NCBI RefSeq assembly: GCF_900168195.1
Contig: NZ_FUYX01000002.1
Span: 193,501-257,500, forward strand
Direction: 5' to 3'
Source: Allobosea thiooxidans
GTDB lineage: Bacteria > Pseudomonadota > Alphaproteobacteria > Rhizobiales > Beijerinckiaceae
Length of the DNA stretch: 64,000 nt
Shown: piece by piece, positions 18,091-27,362 of the stretch
Numbering within the stretch: the first letter of the stretch is position 1
Layout: each line of letters begins with the position of its first letter
Notes under the pieces: model-generated
Seen by the model: the letters and a program-made list of their open reading frames with translations, nothing else
What the model was told of the DNA's origin: nothing
Database searches by the model: none
Made by a program: the position numbers and the translations under genes

Positions 18091-18400
18091 AGAATCGCTT
18101 GGCGCGATATCTTTCCGTCATTCCGGGGCAGGCCGAAGGCCCGAGGCCGGAACCCTTGACCACGCCCTTGTTCCAGTTCCCGTCATGCTCGCCCTTGTGG
18201 CGAGCATCCACGTCTTGAACGTAGTACTGCATCGCTGAAGACGTGGATGGTCGGGACAAGCCCGACCATGACGGCAAGCCGCGTGCTCATGGATTCTGGG
18301 CTCGCCGCTGCCGGATGGCTGCCCTGCCGTCAGGACGGTTGACCCGGCGGCGTTTTGGGCGAGCAATGGTGGCAATCCCGAATCCGACAGGTCGAGTACC
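18091..18400. other. intergenic region made mostly of repeats
   Basis: No gene is visible in these 310 bases. They hold the cloverleaf repeat at 18180-18274, flanked by arms of a 'gtcattccgggg...ggccggaac' REP-like element (about 18117-18160 and 18286-18312). The last 90 bases should contain the promoter of the aminopeptidase gene; I cannot place it exactly. Confidence 0.6.
18180..18274. repeat. 95-bp cloverleaf-shaped inverted repeat, copy 1
   Basis: The element can fold into a four-way structure. The outer stem is CCGTC/GACGG, arm 1 is ATGCTCGCC/GGCGAGCAT, arm 2 is CCACGTCTT/AAGACGTGG with a 21-base loop, and arm 3 is TGGTCGGG/CCCGACCA. Copy 2 at 19679-19773 is the same element inverted, with arms nearly identical and only the middle loop diverged. 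Confidence 0.75.
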
Positions 18401-19651
18401 ATGACTGTTCATCAGCGTCCCGGAACCATCGACTCCGCCAAGCTCGACAAGCTGGCCGAGGTCGCCATCCGCGTCGGCCTCAATCTCCAGCCGGGGCAGG
18501 ACCTGTTCCTGACGGCGCCCGTCGCGGCGTTGCCGCTGGTGGGGCGCATCGCCGAGCACGCCTACAAGGCCGGCGCCGGCATCGTGACGCCGATGCTCTC
18601 GGACGAGGAGATCACGCTTGCCCGCTATCGCCATGCGCCGGATGCGAGCTTCGACAAGGCGCCTGGCTGGCTCTATGAGGGCGTCGCCAAGGCCTTCTCC
18701 GCCAACACCGCGCGCCTCGCCGTTGTCGGCGACAATCCGATGCTGCTTGCGAACGAGGACCCGGCCAAGGTCGGCCGCGCCAGCAAGGCGAATTCGCTCG
18801 CCTATCAGCCGGCGCTGGAGAAGATCGCCGGCTTCGACATCAACTGGAACATCCTGGCCTATCCGAGCGCGGCCTGGGCCAGGCAGGTGTTCCCTGATGA
18901 TGCCGAGGAGGTTGCGGTTGGCAAGCTGGCGGAGGCGATCTTCTCGGCCTCGCGCATCGATCAGGCCGATCCCGTCGCGGCCTGGGCGGCGCATAACGCG
19001 GCGCTGCGCACCCGTCGCGACTGGCTGAACGGCCAACGCTTCGCTTCGCTGCATTTCACCGGGCCGGGCACCGATCTGACTGTGGGTCTGGCCGATGGTC
19101 ACGACTGGCAGGGCGGCGCCTCGCCGGCCAAGAACGGCGTGGTCTGCAACCCGAACATCCCGACCGAGGAGGTCTTCACCACGCCGCATGCGCGCCGGGT
19201 CGAGGGCCGTGTCTCGAGCACCAAGCCGCTCTCCTATCAGGGCTCGCTGATCGACGAGATCCAGGTGCGTTTCGAGGGCGGCCGGATCGTCGAGGCCAAG
19301 GCTGCGCGCGGCGAAGCCGTGCTGAACAAGGTGCTGGACACCGATGACGGCGCGCGCCGGCTCGGCGAAGTGGCGCTGGTGCCGAACTCCTCGCCGATCT
19401 CGAAGAGCGGCATCCTGTTCTACAACACGCTCTTCGACGAGAACGCGTCGTGCCATATCGCGCTCGGGCAGTGCTATTCGAAGTGCTTCGTCGACGGCGC
19501 GAACCTCACGCCGGAACAGATCGCGGCGCAGGGCGGCAACAAGAGCCTGATCCATATCGACTGGATGATCGGCTCCGGCGAAGTCGATATCGACGGCGTC
19601 CATGAAGACGGCCGCCGCGTGCCGGTGTTCCGCAAGGGCGAGTGGGCCTGA
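18401..19651 (+). CDS. M29-family metallo-aminopeptidase
   Basis: A 416-residue dinuclear-metal aminopeptidase (AmpS/PepS family), cytoplasmic. Family metal ligands are recognisable: Glu in NIPTEEVFTTP, Glu in LGEVALV, His in ASCHIALG, and His and Asp in LIHIDWMIGS. The expected length is 400-420 residues, so it is complete. It removes N-terminal residues from short peptides, fitting the neighbouring peptide importers. The gene is bracketed by two inverted copies of a 95-bp repeat (18180-18274 and 19679-19773). Confidence 0.9.
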   Translation: MTVHQRPGTIDSAKLDKLAEVAIRVGLNLQPGQDLFLTAPVAALPLVGRIAEHAYKAGAGIVTPMLSDEEITLARYRHAPDASFDKAPGWLYEGVAKAFSANTARLAVVGDNPMLLANEDPAKVGRASKANSLAYQPALEKIAGFDINWNILAYPSAAWARQVFPDDAEEVAVGKLAEAIFSASRIDQADPVAAWAAHNAALRTRRDWLNGQRFASLHFTGPGTDLTVGLADGHDWQGGASPAKNGVVCNPNIPTEEVFTTPHARRVEGRVSSTKPLSYQGSLIDEIQVRFEGGRIVEAKAARGEAVLNKVLDTDDGARRLGEVALVPNSSPISKSGILFYNTLFDENASCHIALGQCYSKCFVDGANLTPEQIAAQGGNKSLIHIDWMIGSGEVDIDGVHEDGRRVPVFRKGEWA

Positions 19652-19678
19652 GGGCGTCGCCTCCGAGCTGTTGCGCTC

Positions 19679-19773
19679 CCGTCATGGTCGGGCTCGTCCC
19701 GACCATCCACGTCTTCCGTGGTGCAATCCGGTGTTCAAGACGTGGATGCTCGCCACAAGGGCGAGCATGACGG
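19679..19773. repeat. 95-bp cloverleaf-shaped inverted repeat, copy 2 (inverted)
   Basis: Reverse-oriented copy of the element at 18180-18274: here the TGGTCGGG arm comes first and the ATGCTCGCC arm last. It lies between the convergent M29 and P1 peptidase genes, ending 12 bases past the P1 stop codon. Confidence 0.75.
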
Positions 19774-19785
19774 CGTAGTCTCGCG

Positions 19786-20823
19786 TCAGCCCCCATTCTC
19801 CCTCAGCCAATCTCCCAGCGAGGGACGGTGGTGCCCGTCGCGGCCGGTCGTCGCCGGCGCTGTGACCATCGCGTTGAGCACGGCTTCCTGCGTCGCTTCA
19901 GTGACGGCGCGGAAGAGCGTGTCGATGCGGTTCTCGTTGAGGGCGCGCAGCGCGACGAAATCGGCCGGCTGATCGTGCTCGATCGGGTCGGCCGTGCTGA
20001 AGGCGACCGCGATGTCGCCGCTGCCATTGCCCCAGAAGGCGCCAAGCCGGGCGAGGCCGGCGCCGCCGCGCCGCGCCACCCGCTGCAGCTGCCGCGATTC
20101 CAGCGGCACGTCGGTCGCGATGACGAGGATAACCGAGCCACGCTCGGCTTGCGGCCGGGCTCTCGGCGGGACGGGGCGGCGGCCGTCGGGCAGGACGAGA
20201 TCGCCGGCATTGCCGAAATTCGCCAGAGCCAGCACACCGAGCGAATAGCCATTGTCGTCGAGGTCGAAGCGGCGCGAGGCGGTGCCGATGCCGCCCTTGA
20301 AGCCGAAGGCGGTCATGCCGGCGCCGGCGCCGACCGCGCCTTCCGCGACCGGGCCGGAAGCGGCGGCGTCGAGCGCGGCGAAGGCGTGCTCCTCAGTCAG
20401 GGCGCGGGCGCGGATGTCGGAGAGATAGCCGTCGTTGCATTCGAGCACGACCGGGTTCACCGTGCCGGTCCGGCGGCCGATATCGGCGTTGGCGGCGAGT
20501 GCTCGCGTCACCAGCGCGTCGAAGCCGGTGCCGACGGCGAGCGTGTTGCCGAGCAGGAGCGGCGTCTCGATCTGGCCGAGTTCGGCGAGCTGCATCAGCC
20601 CCGCGCTCTTGCCAAAACCGTTGATGACGTCGACCGCCGCGCGCATCTTTTGGCGGAAGAGGTTGCCGTCATGCGGCAGCAGCGCGGTGAAGCCGGTCAG
20701 GATGTCGCCGTCGCGCAGGGTGTGGTGGCCGAGCTTCACGCCGGGAACGTCCGTGATGGCGTTGAGCGGGCCCGGCTGCATGATGCCGCAGGTGAGGCCG
20801 AAATCGCGCAGGCGCTGGGTCAT
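19786..20823 (-). CDS. P1-family aminopeptidase (DmpA / beta-aminopeptidase type)
   Basis: A 345-residue self-processing Ntn hydrolase. N-terminal NAITDVPGVKLGHHTL is the family signature, VVLECNDGYLSDI is conserved, and the predicted self-cleavage is at Gly229-Ser230 in ERGSVILVIATDVPL, which makes Ser230 the nucleophile. Family members cleave D-alanyl peptides, beta-peptides or amino-acid amides. I start at the ATG at 20823, where the family begins; the longer frame adds an unrelated leader. No signal peptide is seen. It is convergent with the M29 gene. Confidence 0.87.
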   Translation of the reverse strand: MTQRLRDFGLTCGIMQPGPLNAITDVPGVKLGHHTLRDGDILTGFTALLPHDGNLFRQKMRAAVDVINGFGKSAGLMQLAELGQIETPLLLGNTLAVGTGFDALVTRALAANADIGRRTGTVNPVVLECNDGYLSDIRARALTEEHAFAALDAAASGPVAEGAVGAGAGMTAFGFKGGIGTASRRFDLDDNGYSLGVLALANFGNAGDLVLPDGRRPVPPRARPQAERGSVILVIATDVPLESRQLQRVARRGGAGLARLGAFWGNGSGDIAVAFSTADPIEHDQPADFVALRALNENRIDTLFRAVTEATQEAVLNAMVTAPATTGRDGHHRPSLGDWLRENGG

Positions 20824-20954
20824 GGTGCCGGGTCTCGATGGGTCGTGAGGCGGGCATAGCACGGGTACGCCCCGGCTCAAGCACAGCCGGTGTCGTGGCC
20901 GTGTGAGCGGCGAGATCCGCCCTGCCTTTCGGATAGCGAATGAGGAGTGCGCCG

Positions 20955-21386
20955 ATGTCCGATCCGTTCCATCTGCAACGCTTCGTCGAGGCACAGGAAT
21001 CGAGCTGGACCGCCGCCCTCGCCGAGGTGAGGGCAGGGCGCAAGCGCAGCCACTGGATCTGGTTCATCTTCCCGCAGATGCGCGGGCTCGGCCTCTCCTC
21101 GACCTCGGAGTTCTACGGCATCGTCTCGCTCGACGAAGCGCGGGCCTATCTGGCGCATCCGGTTCTCGGGCCGCGGCTCGCGGCCATTGCCGAGGCGGTG
21201 CTGGCGCATCAGGGCCAAAGCGCGAATGCGATCTTCGGCTCGCCCGACGACATGAAGCTGCGCTCCTCGATGACACTGTTCGACGCCGCGAGCGTGGACG
21301 GCGCCAATCCCTATCGTGCGGTGCTGCGCCATTTCTTCGATGGGGTGCCGGATCCGCGGACCTTGGAGCTGCTCGGGACGAGCTGA
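20955..21386 (+). CDS. DUF1810 family protein
   Basis: A 143-residue protein of unknown function. The family is recognised from FHLQRFVEAQ near the N-terminus, HWIWFIFPQMRGLG and LGPRLAAIAEAVLAH. I start at the ATG at 20955, which follows GAGGAG; the longer frame lacks this. It ends two bases before the convergent cyclodeaminase gene, so the pair share essentially no 3' spacer. There is no membrane segment or signal peptide. Confidence 0.85.
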   Translation: MSDPFHLQRFVEAQESSWTAALAEVRAGRKRSHWIWFIFPQMRGLGLSSTSEFYGIVSLDEARAYLAHPVLGPRLAAIAEAVLAHQGQSANAIFGSPDDMKLRSSMTLFDAASVDGANPYRAVLRHFFDGVPDPRTLELLGTS

Positions 21387-21388
21387 CC

Positions 21389-22357
21389 TCAGCGCGGCAG
21401 GACCGTCCCGAGACCGCCTGCGCGGGCCTGCGTGACGGCGAGATGCGCCAAAGCGAGGTCGGCCAGGGCGACGCCACGGAAGGCGAAGAGGGATCGCCCG
21501 GTCCCCGCACCCGGATGCGGGGTCGAGGCGAGCCCGATCAGGTCATGCTGGAAGGCGACGGTGGTGACCGGGTTGCCGTCGGCGCCATAGGGCGCGCGCG
21601 ACTGCTCCAGGCTGTCGGTGGCGAGGAGGTCGAAGGCCGGCAGCGCTTCGGGCTTCCAGCTGCGGCCCGTATCGACCGCCGCGACGAAGGCCGCGGGCTT
21701 CAGGCGCCGCGCATCCAGGAAGGGCGTCATCCCGGCCGTGCCCGGCACCATCGAAATGACGACGTCGCTACGGGCGAGCAGGGCGTCGGGGTCGTCGAGG
21801 ATCTCGGTGACGAGGCCGCCGGCACGCGCCGCCTCGGCGAGACGTTCGGCGGAGGAGCGGCTGCGGCTCAGCATCAGCGCATCGGTCAGGCCGGGATAGA
21901 GATCCCGAAAGGCAGCCAGATGGGCATGGGCCTGCAGACCGCAGCCGACGAAGCCGATGCTGCGCGGTGCGGCCGGCGCCAGCAGCGACGCTGCGGCTGC
22001 GCTGATCGCTGCGGTGCGGATCAGCGTGATCTCGTCGCCGTCGAGCATGGCGAGCGGCAGCCCCGTTTGGTAGTCGCTCACGCAGATAAGCGCGCTCACG
22101 GCGGGCAGCGGCGAGCCCGCGGCGACCGGCGCCATCGCAACCCATTTCACCGTGGCGATGCCCTGCGCCTCGGAGGCGGCCGTCATCGCCTGGAAGCCAT
22201 GGCCGGGCCCGAGCGCGAGGGCGGTTTTCGGCAGGCTGCGGTTCAGCCCCGCAGCATGGTCACGAAAGCCCTGCAGCACGGCCTCCCGCGCCGCGCCGGG
22301 CGCGATCGCCAGCGCGCGAATGTCCGCGCGCGACAGATAGAGCAGCGTGTCGCTCAT
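21389..22357 (-). CDS. ornithine cyclodeaminase / mu-crystallin family protein
   Basis: A 322-residue NAD(P)-dependent enzyme. The Rossmann motif is GFVGCGLQAHAHL, and the substrate-side motifs LDGDEITLIRTAA and VKWVAM are conserved. The family includes ornithine cyclodeaminase, alanine dehydrogenase and ketimine reductases; sequence alone does not separate them. The gene is divergent from the IclR regulator that heads the hydantoinase operon, so it may be coregulated and may act on amino acids released there. Confidence 0.83.
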   Translation of the reverse strand: MSDTLLYLSRADIRALAIAPGAAREAVLQGFRDHAAGLNRSLPKTALALGPGHGFQAMTAASEAQGIATVKWVAMAPVAAGSPLPAVSALICVSDYQTGLPLAMLDGDEITLIRTAAISAAAASLLAPAAPRSIGFVGCGLQAHAHLAAFRDLYPGLTDALMLSRSRSSAERLAEAARAGGLVTEILDDPDALLARSDVVISMVPGTAGMTPFLDARRLKPAAFVAAVDTGRSWKPEALPAFDLLATDSLEQSRAPYGADGNPVTTVAFQHDLIGLASTPHPGAGTGRSLFAFRGVALADLALAHLAVTQARAGGLGTVLPR

Positions 22358-22562
22358 CCCGTGAACTCCCAGAGAACGCCGCGGCCGGCAGGGCGCCGCG
22401 GTCCGGCAAGGCGGGGATACAGCCGCGCCCGGCTGGCGTCGAGGCGGCCCGATGCGGGAATGGCGGCTGTGATCACAGGATTGACATCGTCGTTAACCGG
22501 CGTATTGTTCCTTTAATTGCAACCCATGTTCCATTTAATGGAACTTTCCAGGCCTGATCGCG
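22358..22562. promoter_or_regulatory. divergent cyclodeaminase / IclR operator region with two operator copies
   Basis: The perfect inverted repeat GTTCCATTTAATGGAAC (22528-22544, eight-base arms) lies 18 bases before the IclR start. A degenerate copy, GTTCCTTTAATTGCAAC (22507-22523), precedes it. The copies start exactly 21 bases apart, two helical turns, so bound dimers would face the same side. GTTCC/GGAAC arms are typical of IclR-family operators, so autoregulation is likely. Confidence 0.65.
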
Positions 22563-23348
22563 ATGTCCATCCTCTCGTCGGCCGTGGATGTGCTGCGTTG
22601 CTTCTCCAGCACCCGTCACGATGTCACGGTGACCGATCTGGTCACGCTGCTGGGCATGCCGAAGTCCAATGCCTCGCGGCTGCTGCGGGCGATGCGCGAC
22701 GAGGGGCTGCTGGAGACCGTCGGCGACAGCAAGCGCTACCGGCCGTCGCTGCTGCTCAACCAGGTCGGCCATCTCTACCGTTTTGCCGCCTCGCTGATCG
22801 ATCGCAGCGACGCCGTGGTCGGCCGTGTGTCCGACCAGATCGGGCACACCGGCTATATCAGCGTCCGGCGCGGCAACGAGATCGTCGGGGTCACCGCCCA
22901 TCCCGGCCGCCATGCGCTGCGGGTCGTCACCGCGATCGGCGATCGCATCCCGGCCTTTGCGTCGAGCACCGGGCGTGCCCTGCTCGCCAGGCTCTCGGAC
23001 GACGAGGTCCGTACGCTCTATCCGACCGGCTTCACCGCCCCGTCGGAAACGGCGCCGCAGACGATGGACGAGCTGCTGGCTCGCCTCGCCCGCGTCCGCA
23101 GTGCCGGTTTCGCCGAATCCCACGACGAGGCGGTGCGCGGCGTGCGTGCCATCTCGGTCGCGGTCGGCGACCCTGCGACCGGTGACGAGGTCGCGCTCTG
23201 CATCTCCTTCCCGGCCGCCACGGTCGAGCCGGCCGAGCGCCTCGGCATCATCCGTTCCCTGGCCGAGGGTGCTGCCGAGATCGCGGCCCTGACCCAGGAC
23301 AAGCGCTTCTTCCCCTTAAACCCTTCCATTGCGGAGACTGCTCCATGA
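22563..23348 (+). CDS. IclR-family transcriptional regulator
   Basis: A 261-residue regulator. The winged helix covers residues 2-65 (SILSSAVDVLRCFS, then VTDLVTLLGMPKSNASRLLRAM). The IclR effector domain follows with GRHALRVVTAIGDRIPAFASSTGRALLA, FAESHDEAVRGVRAISV and a Cys-containing ALCISFPA. Its stop overlaps the hydantoinase start as ATGA, so it is cotranscribed with the enzyme it most likely controls. Paired inverted repeats lie just upstream. Confidence 0.9.
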   Translation: MSILSSAVDVLRCFSSTRHDVTVTDLVTLLGMPKSNASRLLRAMRDEGLLETVGDSKRYRPSLLLNQVGHLYRFAASLIDRSDAVVGRVSDQIGHTGYISVRRGNEIVGVTAHPGRHALRVVTAIGDRIPAFASSTGRALLARLSDDEVRTLYPTGFTAPSETAPQTMDELLARLARVRSAGFAESHDEAVRGVRAISVAVGDPATGDEVALCISFPAATVEPAERLGIIRSLAEGAAEIAALTQDKRFFPLNPSIAETAP

Positions 23349-26300
23349 GCAATCGTTGGCGTATCGGCTTCGACATCGGCGGCACCTTCACCGATTTCAT
23401 CCTCTACGACTCGCAGGAGCGCTCGGTGCGCCTGCACAAGCGCCTGACCACGCCGCATGATCCGTCCGAAGCCGCGCTGATCGGCCTCGGCGAGCTCGTC
23501 GAGATGGCTGGAATCACGCTCGCCGATGTCGGCGACATCGTCCACGGCACGACGCTGGTCACCAACGCCGTGATCGAGCGCAAGGGCTCCAAGCTCGGCC
23601 TGATCACAACCAAGGGCTTTCGCGACATCCTCGAAATGGGGACGGAGCAGCGCTACGACATCTACGACCTGTTCCTGACCTTCCCGGACCCGCTGGTTTC
23701 GCGCGAACTGCGCCTGGAAGTGCCGGAGCGGATGGACCGCGACGGCAAGGTCGTGGCGGCGCTCGATGCCGAAGCCGTGCGCAACGCCGCCCGCGAGCTC
23801 GCCGCCGCCGGCTGCGAGGCGATCGCGGTCTGCTTCCTCAACAGCTACCGCAACCCGGCGCATGAGCAGGAAGCCGGCCGCATCGTGCGCGAGACCTGCC
23901 CCGAGCTCACCGTCTCGCTGTCGAGCGAGGTCGTCGCCGAGATCTGGGAGTACCAGCGCTTCGTCACCACGGCGGCCAATGCCTATGTCCAGCCGCTGAT
24001 GCGCCGCTATCTGCAGCGGCTCGAGCGCGAGCTCGCGGCCCGCTCCTTCCGCGGCTCGCTGACGCTGATGCATTCGGCCGGCGGCCTGGTCTCGCCCGAG
24101 ACGGCGCGCACCTTCCCGATTCGCCTGCTCGAAAGCGGCCCGGCCGGCGGTGGCCTCGCCACGGCCCTCTTCGGCGAGCTCGCCGGCCACAAGGACGTGA
24201 TCTCCTTCGACATGGGCGGCACCACCGCCAAGGCCTGCATGATCGAGGACGGCCGCGCCGAGATCGCGCCGATGCTCGAAGCCGGCCGCGTCAACCGCTT
24301 CGCCAAGGGCTCCGGCCTGCCGATCAAGGCTCCCGTCATCGACATGATCGAGATCGGCGCTGGCGGCGGCTCGATCGCCGCGATCGACGAGGTCGGCCTG
24401 CTCAAGGTCGGCCCGCATTCGGCCGGCTCCGACCCTGGTCCGGCCTGCTACGGCATGGGCGGCAGCAAGCCGACCGTGACCGACGCGAATCTCGTGCTCG
24501 GCTATTACGATCCGAAATTCTTCCTGGGCGGGCGCATGGCGCTCGACCTGGAGGCGGCGCGCAAGGCCGTCTCGACCGTCGCCGAGCCGCTCGGCCTTTC
24601 CATCGAGGAAGCCGCCTGGGGCATCCACAAGGTCGTCGTCGAGAGCATGGGCGCCGCCGCCCGCGTCCATCTCGTCGAGAAAGGCAAGGATCCGCGCCAT
24701 TACGCCATGGTCGGCTTCGGCGGCGCCGGTCCGGCGCATGCCGTCGACGTCGCCCGCGTGCTCGGCGTCAAGCAGGTCATCATCCCGCCGGCTTCCGGTG
24801 CCGCCTCGGCGCTCGGCTTCCTCGCTGCGCCGCTCTCCTTCGACATGGTGCGCTCGCTGCCGGTCGAGTTCTCGGAGGGCTTCGACGCCGCTGCAGTCAA
24901 CGCGCTGCTCGGCCAGCTCGAAGCCGACGGCCGCAAGCACCTGATCGAGGCCGGGGTGCAGCCGGAAGACGTCACCGTCGAGCGCACCGCCGATATGCGC
25001 CTCGTCGGCCAGATGCACGACATCGCCGTGTCGCTGCCGGCCGGCACCATCGACGCGTCGAGCCTGGATGCCGTTCGCGCGGCCTTTAGCAAGGCTTATT
25101 CCGCCCGCTACACCTCGGTCTATGAAGGTGCCCGCCTGGAGGCGATCAATTTCCGCGTCCGCTGCGCCGGCCCGGTGCCGACGCTCTCGCTCTCGGGCGC
25201 GGCCGGTGGCGGCGACGTGGCCGCCAAGATCAAGGGCACCCGCAAGGCCTGGTTCGAAAGGGGCTGGAGCGAGGCGAACGTCTACGACCGCTACGCATTG
25301 CGTTCCGGGGACAGGATCAGCGGCCCGGCCATCATCGAGGAGCGCGAGGCGACCACCATCGTCCCGCCGGGCGACAGCGTCGCCATCGACGATGTCCTGA
25401 ACCTGATCATCCATGTCGGCCAGGCCAATGCGGCGGAGACCACGATCACCGCCGACATGCCGCTGGCCGAGGCCGCGCGCCGGATCGAGGCCGATCCGAT
25501 CTCGCTCGAGATCATGTGGAGCCGGATGATCAACGTCGTCGAGGAGATGTGGCTGACGGTGTGCCGCACCGCGTTCTCGCTGGTGATCTCTGAAGCGCAG
25601 GACTTCGCCTGCGAATTGCTCGATCCCGAAGGCGAGACGCTGGCGCATTCGCCTCGCGCCATGCCCGTGTTCAACCTGACGCTGCCGCGCGCGGTCAAGG
25701 CGCTGCTGGAGCGCTACCCGGCCGAGACGCTGAAGCCCGGCGACGTGCTGATCACCAACGATCCCTGGCTCTGCGCCGGCCATCTCTTCGACATCGCGGT
25801 GGTGACGCCGGTCTTCCTCGGCAACCGCGTCGTCGGCCTGATGGGCACGGTCGGCCATGTCTCCGACATCGGCGGCACCAAGGACTCGCTCCGCGCTCGC
25901 GAGATCTACGAGGAAGGCTTCCAGATCCCGCCGATGAAGCTGTTCGAGGCCGGCAGGATCAACGAGACGCTGGTGCGTCTGCTCGGCGAAAACGTGCGCA
26001 ATTCCGAGCAGGTGCTCGGCGACCTGCACTCCTTCGTTGCGGCCAATGCGATCGGCGCCGAGCGGCTGCAGTCCTTCCTGACGGATTACGGCATGCAGGA
26101 TCTGCGCGCGCTCGCTCATGTCGTGCAGAGCCGCTCGGAGAAGGCGATGCGCGAGGCGATCCGCGCCCTGCCGGACGGCACCTATCACGGCACCGTCTCG
26201 AACAACCCGCTGGGCACGCCGATGCACTATCCGCTGGCGCTGACGGTCAAGGGCGACACGATCCATCTCGACTTCGCCGGCGCGCCGCCGCAGCTGCCGC

Positions 26301-27193
26301 AGGGCGGGCTGAACTGCACGCTCAACTACACGATGGCGCATGCGACCTACCCGCTGAAATGTATGCTGACGCCGAATGTGCGCGGCAATGCCGGCTGCTA
26401 CCGCGCCTTCTCGGTCGATGCGCCGAAGGGCTCGATCCTGAATTGCGACAAGCCGCTGGCGGTCAACCTGCGCACCCGGACCGGCTGGTATCTGGCGCCG
26501 AATATCTTCCGCGCCTTGTCGGAAGCGGCGCCGAAGCAGGTCCAGGCTTTCACCGGCCTGCCGGTGGCGGCGAGCGTCTATGGCCGCGATGCGGCCGGAG
26601 ACACCTATTCCGACATGCTCTTCTGCGGCGGCGGCCAGGGCGGTTCGGCGCAGGGCGACGGCAAGTCGGGCCTGCTCTACCCGACTTCCGCCGCCAACAC
26701 CTCGATCGAGACCTTCGAATCGCGGGTGCCGGTGCTGGTGGTCGAGAAGACCTATCTCACCGACTCCGGCGGCGCCGGCCAGCATCGCGGCGGCCTCGGC
26801 CAGCGCGTGCGGCTGCGCAAGCTCTCCGATGACGGGCTGCCGACGCTGGTCTCGCTCTATCCGGAGGGGGTCAACAACCCGATCCCGGGCCTGTTCGGCG
26901 GCAAGGCGGGCGGTAGCGCCTCGGGCCGGGTCATCGACGAGCAAGGCCATGTGCTGAAGGACGTCGGTACCGGCGAACTGGTCCAGGTCAAGCAGCCGCA
27001 GGAGATCGTCGAGCTCGTGCTCGCCGGTGGCGCCGGCTACGGCCCGGCCGCCGAGCGCTCGCGGGAGGCGATCGCGCGCGACATCGCGCTCGGTCTCGTC
27101 TCGCCGGATGCCGCCAAGCGCGACTACGGCGTGCAGGGAGCGCATGCCACGCAGGATGTCGGCGAGGCCAAGGCCGGCATCCTGGTTGCTTGA
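23345..27193 (+). CDS. fused HyuA-HyuB hydantoinase/5-oxoprolinase family protein
   Basis: A 1282-residue cytoplasmic ATP-dependent amide-ring hydrolase. Residues 1 to about 690 are the HyuA half: ATPase-type DIGGTFTDF (9-17), HGTTLVTNAVIERKG, SFDMGGTTAK, and GAGGGSIA with PGPACYG. From about residue 717 (DPISLEIMWSRMINVVEEMW) the HyuB half follows with TNDPWLCAGH, GHVSDIGG and the late GGAGYGP. The two halves are usually separate genes in bacteria but fused in 5-oxoprolinases. Substrates of the family are 5-oxoproline, hydantoins and N-methylhydantoin; which one applies here is open. Transporter and AroM genes follow. Confidence 0.9.
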   Translation: MSNRWRIGFDIGGTFTDFILYDSQERSVRLHKRLTTPHDPSEAALIGLGELVEMAGITLADVGDIVHGTTLVTNAVIERKGSKLGLITTKGFRDILEMGTEQRYDIYDLFLTFPDPLVSRELRLEVPERMDRDGKVVAALDAEAVRNAARELAAAGCEAIAVCFLNSYRNPAHEQEAGRIVRETCPELTVSLSSEVVAEIWEYQRFVTTAANAYVQPLMRRYLQRLERELAARSFRGSLTLMHSAGGLVSPETARTFPIRLLESGPAGGGLATALFGELAGHKDVISFDMGGTTAKACMIEDGRAEIAPMLEAGRVNRFAKGSGLPIKAPVIDMIEIGAGGGSIAAIDEVGLLKVGPHSAGSDPGPACYGMGGSKPTVTDANLVLGYYDPKFFLGGRMALDLEAARKAVSTVAEPLGLSIEEAAWGIHKVVVESMGAAARVHLVEKGKDPRHYAMVGFGGAGPAHAVDVARVLGVKQVIIPPASGAASALGFLAAPLSFDMVRSLPVEFSEGFDAAAVNALLGQLEADGRKHLIEAGVQPEDVTVERTADMRLVGQMHDIAVSLPAGTIDASSLDAVRAAFSKAYSARYTSVYEGARLEAINFRVRCAGPVPTLSLSGAAGGGDVAAKIKGTRKAWFERGWSEANVYDRYALRSGDRISGPAIIEEREATTIVPPGDSVAIDDVLNLIIHVGQANAAETTITADMPLAEAARRIEADPISLEIMWSRMINVVEEMWLTVCRTAFSLVISEAQDFACELLDPEGETLAHSPRAMPVFNLTLPRAVKALLERYPAETLKPGDVLITNDPWLCAGHLFDIAVVTPVFLGNRVVGLMGTVGHVSDIGGTKDSLRAREIYEEGFQIPPMKLFEAGRINETLVRLLGENVRNSEQVLGDLHSFVAANAIGAERLQSFLTDYGMQDLRALAHVVQSRSEKAMREAIRALPDGTYHGTVSNNPLGTPMHYPLALTVKGDTIHLDFAGAPPQLPQGGLNCTLNYTMAHATYPLKCMLTPNVRGNAGCYRAFSVDAPKGSILNCDKPLAVNLRTRTGWYLAPNIFRALSEAAPKQVQAFTGLPVAASVYGRDAAGDTYSDMLFCGGGQGGSAQGDGKSGLLYPTSAANTSIETFESRVPVLVVEKTYLTDSGGAGQHRGGLGQRVRLRKLSDDGLPTLVSLYPEGVNNPIPGLFGGKAGGSASGRVIDEQGHVLKDVGTGELVQVKQPQEIVELVLAGGAGYGPAAERSREAIARDIALGLVSPDAAKRDYGVQGAHATQDVGEAKAGILVA

Positions 27194-27198
27194 GGAGC

Positions 27199-27288
27199 CG
27201 TCATTGCGGAGAGCGTGAGCTCCGAAGCAATCCAGGGGCGGCAGCGCTCTGCGTCCCCCTGGATTGCTTCGCTCCGCTCGCAATGACG
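27199..27288. repeat. REP-like element, 'cattgcgag/caatccagg' family, copy 2
   Basis: A 90-bp imperfect palindrome starting six bases after the hydantoinase stop. Inner arms GAAGCAATCCAGGGG and CCCCTGGATTGCTTC pair perfectly. It lies between two genes transcribed in the same direction and could attenuate or protect the transcript. Confidence 0.75.
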
Positions 27289-27362
27289 CCCCCAGATCAT
27301 CGAGAACGATCCCAGGGACGAAACGCCAACAGCCCGACAAGGGCATCAATGGGGACTGAGGC

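Noticed and set aside
18180..18274. tRNA-like gene because of the cloverleaf fold
   Set aside because: No anticodon-arm geometry, T-loop (TTCGA) or CCA-type acceptor; the arms are too long, and an inverted second copy shows it is a repeat element.
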